DNA of 10,284 nucleotides, from NCBI GenBank assembly GCA_002360635.1, contig DEQW01000006.1, positions 1-10,284 on the forward strand, read 5' to 3'. The notes beneath the pieces are model-generated. The model was not told where the DNA came from. It searched no databases and was given only the letters and a program-made list of their open reading frames with translations. The DNA comes from Flavobacteriaceae bacterium UBA3356. GTDB taxonomy: Bacteria; Bacteroidota; Bacteroidia; Flavobacteriales; Flavobacteriaceae. Within the stretch, counting starts at the first letter, position 1; each line of letters starts with the position of its first letter. Positions 6,669 through 10,284 of this stretch are shown piece after piece. The position numbers and the translations under genes were made by a program.

Positions 6669-7948
6669 ATGAAGAAAACAATACTACCCATTTTCTTATT
6701 ATTTTCATTTGGAGTGTTTGCGCAACAACCCGATTCCTTGTCCAAAAAATCCAATTTCATAATTTCTCCTGAACTATTACTGGGAATTACAGCCGAAGCC
6801 AATAGTTACTTTCCAGATCGTGGATTACAATCGCAAGCGATTGTAAGTTTTGGATGGGAACATGATAACAACCCGCAAGAATGGGCACATCGCCTTAAAG
6901 GCCCCAGAACGGGAATAAGTATTGGTTATACCAATTTTGGAAACACCAAAAAATTGGGTAGCGCCATTTCCGTATTGCCTTTTATTGAGTTTAATATCTT
7001 TAGGAGCAAAAGATTAACTTTACTAGTAGGAACAGGAGCTTCATATTTTACAGAAAAATACGATCCTATTACCAACCCGAACAATGAGGCAGTTACAACC
7101 GATTTCACCTGGTCGTTCAAATTATTTAGCCATTACAAAATATTTACAACACAAAATATAGATTGGCGCACAGGAATTGGCTATTCCCATCATTCTAACG
7201 GACATACACGTTTACCCAATCAAGGCTTCAATTCCTTTTTACTGAGTGTTTCAGCAGATATAAAGAACAGTATAAACCCTACTTTTAATTCTGAAGAAAA
7301 GAGCCCTGATTTTTCTACAAGCAGATATAGTTATCTCGCTTTGCGTTCCGGTTATGGCTTACAGGTGTTAGCAAAACCTTTTAATGATAAAAAAGGTGTA
7401 TATATTGTATCGGCTGAATATGGGAAGGTTTTCAATAATACATATAAGGTGGGTATTGTTACTACCGTTTTTACAGGCATTATTACGAATATATAACAAA
7501 TGACGAATCGTTAGTACAAGATGGACGAGAGTTTGATTCTTTTAAAGAACACCCCTCTTGGAGTGCTAGTAACCTAGGTGTTTTTATAAATGGTGAAGTT
7601 TTGCTGAATCACTTTGGAGTAAATTTGCAAATAGGTTTTAATATACATAAACCTGCATACAACATAGATTGGCGCATCAATCAAGGTTGGGATGTGGTAC
7701 CTCGTGAAATACCTGAAAATAGTGCTATTGTTTTGGGCGATTTTGGCACTAAATTTAAACTTAAGAAATTAATCTCTTCACGCTTAGGTTTAAAGTATTA
7801 CCTCATCGGTACCCGAAAAGCACCTAAACATAATGTCTTTTTCGGTGCGAGTATAAATTCCAACTTAGGGCAGGCAGACTTTACAGAGCTTAGTCTTGGG
7901 TATGTACATAGCTTCAATCAAAAAATAAAAAAACCCCTTTCAAATTAA
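6669..7948 (+). pseudogene. Frameshifted acyloxyacyl hydrolase (PagL-like lipid A deacylase)
   Basis: Two reading frames form one gene. The first (6669-7496, 275 residues from ATG) begins with a Sec signal peptide (MKKTILPIFLLFSFGVFA-QQ) and runs through beta-strand-rich outer-membrane sequence. It holds the active-site segment GYSHHSNG (H174-x-S176), followed by LPNQGFN, as in PagL-type lipid A 3-O-deacylases. Around 7449-7453 the homology-like reading moves to the next frame. Adding one G to the GGG at 7451-7453 gives KVGYCYYRFYRHYYEY, and the frame stays open to the TAA at 7946-7948, for a repaired length of about 426 residues with a C-terminal beta-strand-rich half. As read, the product stops early with a 13-residue off-frame tail. 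Intact members remove acyl chains from LPS or phospholipids at the outer membrane. A TTG 12 bases upstream (6657) is a less likely start. Sequencing error or programmed slippage cannot be excluded. Confidence 0.78.
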
Positions 7949-7962
7949 TGAAAGAGGTTTTT
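7929..7962. terminator. Bidirectional terminator with a stop codon in its loop
   Basis: AAAAACCCCTTTCA (7929-7942) pairs with TGAAAGAGGTTTTT (7949-7962) with one C/A mismatch; the 6-base loop AATTAA contains the TAA of the upstream plus-strand gene. T-runs on one side and A-runs on the other let it end both the acyloxyacyl hydrolase gene and the convergent beta-helix gene. Confidence 0.8.
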
Positions 7963-7986
7963 CACAAAAACTAAATTTTAAAAACT

Positions 7987-10284
7987 TTATTTAGCTAATA
8001 TCAATCGGTGTGTTGATGTTCCTTCTTCTGAAGTTACATTAATTATATACACCCCGTTCGCCATTGCATTAAAGTTAAGTTCCGTTGCTCCGAAAGAAGT
8101 TGTAAGATTATTTACAATTTTACCAGAACCTAATTCAACTATCGTAATTTGAATAACTGTACCAAAAGTTTCAGAAATTTCTACCGTTGCCATTCCTCTT
8201 GAAGGATTCGGGTAAATTACAATTCCATTACCAGATTCAGTTATATCTTCGATAGAAAGCAATATTTCCTGTGCTTCAAAAGCACCGATATCACGAACAT
8301 CATCAAATACAGCTTGGTCAATTTGATCATTAAACTGATCTACTGGATCTCCTGCGTTATATGCTAGAGAACCTTCCAATAATTGATGTGTATTTGTTAA
8401 ACCACCGTTATTTTGTAGCGGTCCAACCATAGGATCTACTTCTTCTATATCATTTGTTTGCTCAGGAAATGCACTTTCGTCGTCTGTCCCAATCAAGTTA
8501 TAATCGTTAGAAACAAAAGTTCCTGAAACATCTTGACCATTCGCTGCGCTGTTTAAAGCAACCAATGTATTTTTAAGCGAAGTATTAGTCATACTACTAA
8601 TACCGCCTCCATTTGCTAATGCTTCATTCATTGCTATCGTAGCCGCATTGATGTCAAAACTGTTTCCGTTGTTGTGGATTCCACCACCAGAACCGTTTGC
8701 TGTATTTCCTGAAATAGTACTTACCATTACAGTTACATCACCGCCATCGGCATTGTGAATACCACCACCAGAACTTGTCGCTCCTGAAGCAATATTATTA
8801 GATACTGTAGATGTATTAACTTCTACTATACCTCCATTGTTGAAGATACCAGCTCCACCGTCATCGGCAGCAGTACCAAATGTGCTATTTGAATCGATTG
8901 TAGTTGTTTCAACAACCATCATCGTTCCACTTTGGTTCCATAATCCACCACCTTCTTGAGCTGCTTCGTTACCTGAAACAGTACTTTCTGAAATAGTAAT
9001 CAATCCGCTGTTTCCTGTTACGTGCAGACCACCACCGTTACCCGGTGCTGCTGTTCCTGCCGTTCCATTTACATCGTTGTTTGTCATTTCAGAAGTAGTG
9101 AATATTAAGTTACCATCAATCAATTCGATAGCTCCACCTGCTCTATTCGCAGCATTAGAGTCTAACGTAGCATCAGTAATGGTTACATCACCAGCTGTAC
9201 TCAGTAATCCACCACCAGAACCTGAAGCTCCTGTAGCCATATTATTAGTAATCGCTGTACCGTTAACAATGTTCAATGTACCTCCATTGTTAAAGACACC
9301 TCCACCACCTTGATCGGCGTCAGCTCCACTTGCTGTGTTTGCATCAACAGCTGTTCCGTCGATTGTCATAATTCCAGCTCCGTTCCAGTAGGCTCCACCT
9401 TCAGCAGACGCCGTGTTTCCACTTGCCGTTCCACCTGTAATGTTTGAGTCTCCAGGACCAGTTATATGCAGTCCACCACCATTTCCTGGTGCAGATGCAG
9501 TTGCATTGTTCATTAAATCAACATTCTCAAGCGTCAATACATTTCCAGCGATTGAATTATCTTCAATTGCACCACCGGCTCTCATGGAAGTGTTTCCACT
9601 TAACTCAGAATCGATTACAGTAAGTGTTCCCTGATTGTTCAAGATTCCACCACCTGATCCAGATGCACCGTCAGCAATATTATTACTGATTGTTGCATTC
9701 AATACGGATAGAATTCCACCTTCATTGAAGATTCCACCACCACCTTGATCGGCATCAGCTCCGCTAGCTGTATTTGCGTCAACAGTTGTTCCGTCGATTG
9801 TCATTATTCCAGCTCCGTTCCAGTAGGCTCCACCTTCAGCAGAAGCAGTGTTTCCACTTGCAGTTCCACCCGTGATGTTAGCATCTCCTTCTCCAGTAAT
9901 GTGCAATCCACCACCGTTACCCGGTGCAGACGCAGTACTATTGTTCATTAAATCAACATTCTCAAGTGTCAATACATTTCCAGCAACTGAATTATCTTCT
10001 ATCGCACCACCGGCTCTCATGGAAGTGTTTCCACTTAATTCAGAATCGGTTACAGTTAGAGTACCTTGATTGTTCAAGATTCCACCACCTGATCCAGATG
10101 CGCCGTCAGCAATATTGTTGCTTACAGTTGCATTCAGTACGGATAGTGTTCCACCTTCATTGAAGATTCCACCACCACCTTGATCGGCATCGGCTCCGCT
10201 AGCTGTATTTGCGTCAACAGTTGTTCCGTCGATTGTCATTATTCCAGCTCCGTTCCAGTACGCTCCACCTTCAGCAGAAGCAGT
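7987..10284 (-). CDS. Giant beta-helix surface protein with T9SS sorting domain (5' end outside window)
   Basis: The frame is open to the right edge (765 residues seen); the ATG at 10237-10239 lies inside a repeat and is not the start. The sequence is Gly/Asn/Ala/Thr-rich with recurring GGGI-x-N-x-G and S-x-N-x-A patterns about every 26-32 residues, typical of right-handed parallel beta-helices like chlamydial Pmp-type repeats. After the repeats comes a choice-of-anchor-Q-like segment (YNLIGTDDES, PLQNNGGLTNTHQLLEGS, DIGAFEA), coded by about 8275-8505. The end is a type A T9SS sorting domain coded by 7990-8226 (IYPNPSRG, FNAMANGVYIINV, THRLILAK). The protein should be exported by Sec, cross the outer membrane by T9SS and be attached to the surface or released, probably as an adhesin. 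Base composition is clearly higher in G+C than its neighbours (about 55% in one 60-base sample against about 22% in an MBOAT sample). Confidence 0.92.
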   Translation of the reverse strand, partial: TASAEGGAYWNGAGIMTIDGTTVDANTASGADADQGGGGIFNEGGTLSVLNATVSNNIADGASGSGGGILNNQGTLTVTDSELSGNTSMRAGGAIEDNSVAGNVLTLENVDLMNNSTASAPGNGGGLHITGEGDANITGGTASGNTASAEGGAYWNGAGIMTIDGTTVDANTASGADADQGGGGIFNEGGILSVLNATISNNIADGASGSGGGILNNQGTLTVIDSELSGNTSMRAGGAIEDNSIAGNVLTLENVDLMNNATASAPGNGGGLHITGPGDSNITGGTASGNTASAEGGAYWNGAGIMTIDGTAVDANTASGADADQGGGGVFNNGGTLNIVNGTAITNNMATGASGSGGGLLSTAGDVTITDATLDSNAANRAGGAIELIDGNLIFTTSEMTNNDVNGTAGTAAPGNGGGLHVTGNSGLITISESTVSGNEAAQEGGGLWNQSGTMMVVETTTIDSNSTFGTAADDGGAGIFNNGGIVEVNTSTVSNNIASGATSSGGGIHNADGGDVTVMVSTISGNTANGSGGGIHNNGNSFDINAATIAMNEALANGGGISSMTNTSLKNTLVALNSAANGQDVSGTFVSNDYNLIGTDDESAFPEQTNDIEEVDPMVGPLQNNGGLTNTHQLLEGSLAYNAGDPVDQFNDQIDQAVFDDVRDIGAFEAQEILLSIEDITESGNGIVIYPNPSRGMATVEISETFGTVIQITIVELGSGKIVNNLTTSFGATELNFNAMANGVYIINVTSEEGTSTHRLILAK
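9370..10284 (-). repeat. Tandem 435-base coding repeats (145 residues each)
   Basis: Two full units, 9805-10239 and 9370-9804, begin at MTIDGTTVDANTASGADADQ, and a third partial unit continues into 10240-10284. By eye, I count about 44 base differences over 435 aligned positions but only 7 residue differences of 145, so most changes are silent. A diverged copy of 149 residues follows at 8923-9369, and further decayed coils lie beyond. Each unit holds about five beta-helix coils. The period keeps the frame, so copy number can change without breaking the gene. How many more units lie past the right edge is unknown. Confidence 0.93.

Noticed and set aside
7601..7948. A separate 115-residue gene starting at ATG-like TTG 7601
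   Set aside because: The same frame is open without a stop from about 7451 and continues the upstream outer-membrane protein after a one-base repair, so it is the 3' part of the deacylase gene.
9077..10163. Several open frames on the plus strand across the beta-helix gene
   Set aside because: They are antisense to a strongly supported repeat protein, rich in Pro/Ser as a mirror of Gly/Asn/Ala codons, and repeat with the same 435-base period.
10237..10239. ATG as the start of the beta-helix protein
   Set aside because: The frame stays open upstream to the window edge and encodes another piece of the same repeat (TASAEGGAYWNGAGI), so the true start is outside.
9370..10284. CRISPR array or non-coding satellite
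   Set aside because: The repeat unit is 435 bases, lacks spacers, keeps an open frame throughout and encodes beta-helix coils with mainly silent differences.
1..10284. Defence island, prophage or insertion sequence
   Set aside because: No transposase, integrase, nuclease, helicase or phage structural motif and no terminal inverted repeats or target duplications were seen; the genes are ordinary envelope and metabolic functions.

Overview
The window reads as a chromosomal segment of a Bacteroidota bacterium, most likely a member of the Flavobacteriaceae. The support is an AT-rich background, promoters that fit the Bacteroidota -33/-7 pattern (TTTG, then TAnnTTTG), starts without a clear Shine-Dalgarno sequence, a DUF4294 protein, and a surface protein that ends in a type IX secretion (T9SS) sorting domain. 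I cannot name the genus from sequence alone.

Layout from left to right. (1) Positions 1-205 on the minus strand look like the promoter, A-tract upstream element and 5' leader of an rRNA operon whose 16S gene would lie just beyond the left edge. The leader carries a perfect tRNA-type T-arm. (2) A DUF4294 exported protein (minus) and an M42 metallo-aminopeptidase (plus) are divergently transcribed from a 124-base gap. (3) A decayed small lipoprotein gene, broken by several frameshifts, lies before a strong bidirectional terminator. (4) A TTG-start MBOAT O-acyltransferase overlaps a membrane-anchored SGNH-like protein; this is a two-gene cassette of the kind that moves acyl groups onto surface glycans. 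(5) An AGCS sodium:alanine/glycine symporter (minus, also TTG start) is followed on the plus strand by an outer-membrane acyloxyacyl hydrolase of the PagL-like lipid A deacylase type. That gene is split by an apparent one-base deletion in a G run. (6) A compact terminator separates it from a very large Gly/Ala/Asn-rich beta-helix surface protein (minus). The last gene runs off the right edge and contains near-identical 435-base tandem repeats.

The common theme of the right two thirds is the cell envelope: glycan acylation, lipid A deacylation, amino-acid uptake and a T9SS-exported adhesin-like protein. These are separate transcription units, not one operon. I found no integrase, transposase, CRISPR array, phage gene or toxin-antitoxin pair. 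The points most worth a second look are the tRNA-like fold in the rRNA leader, the frameshifted deacylase, the SGNH protein lacking the usual catalytic Asp, and the expanding repeat array.
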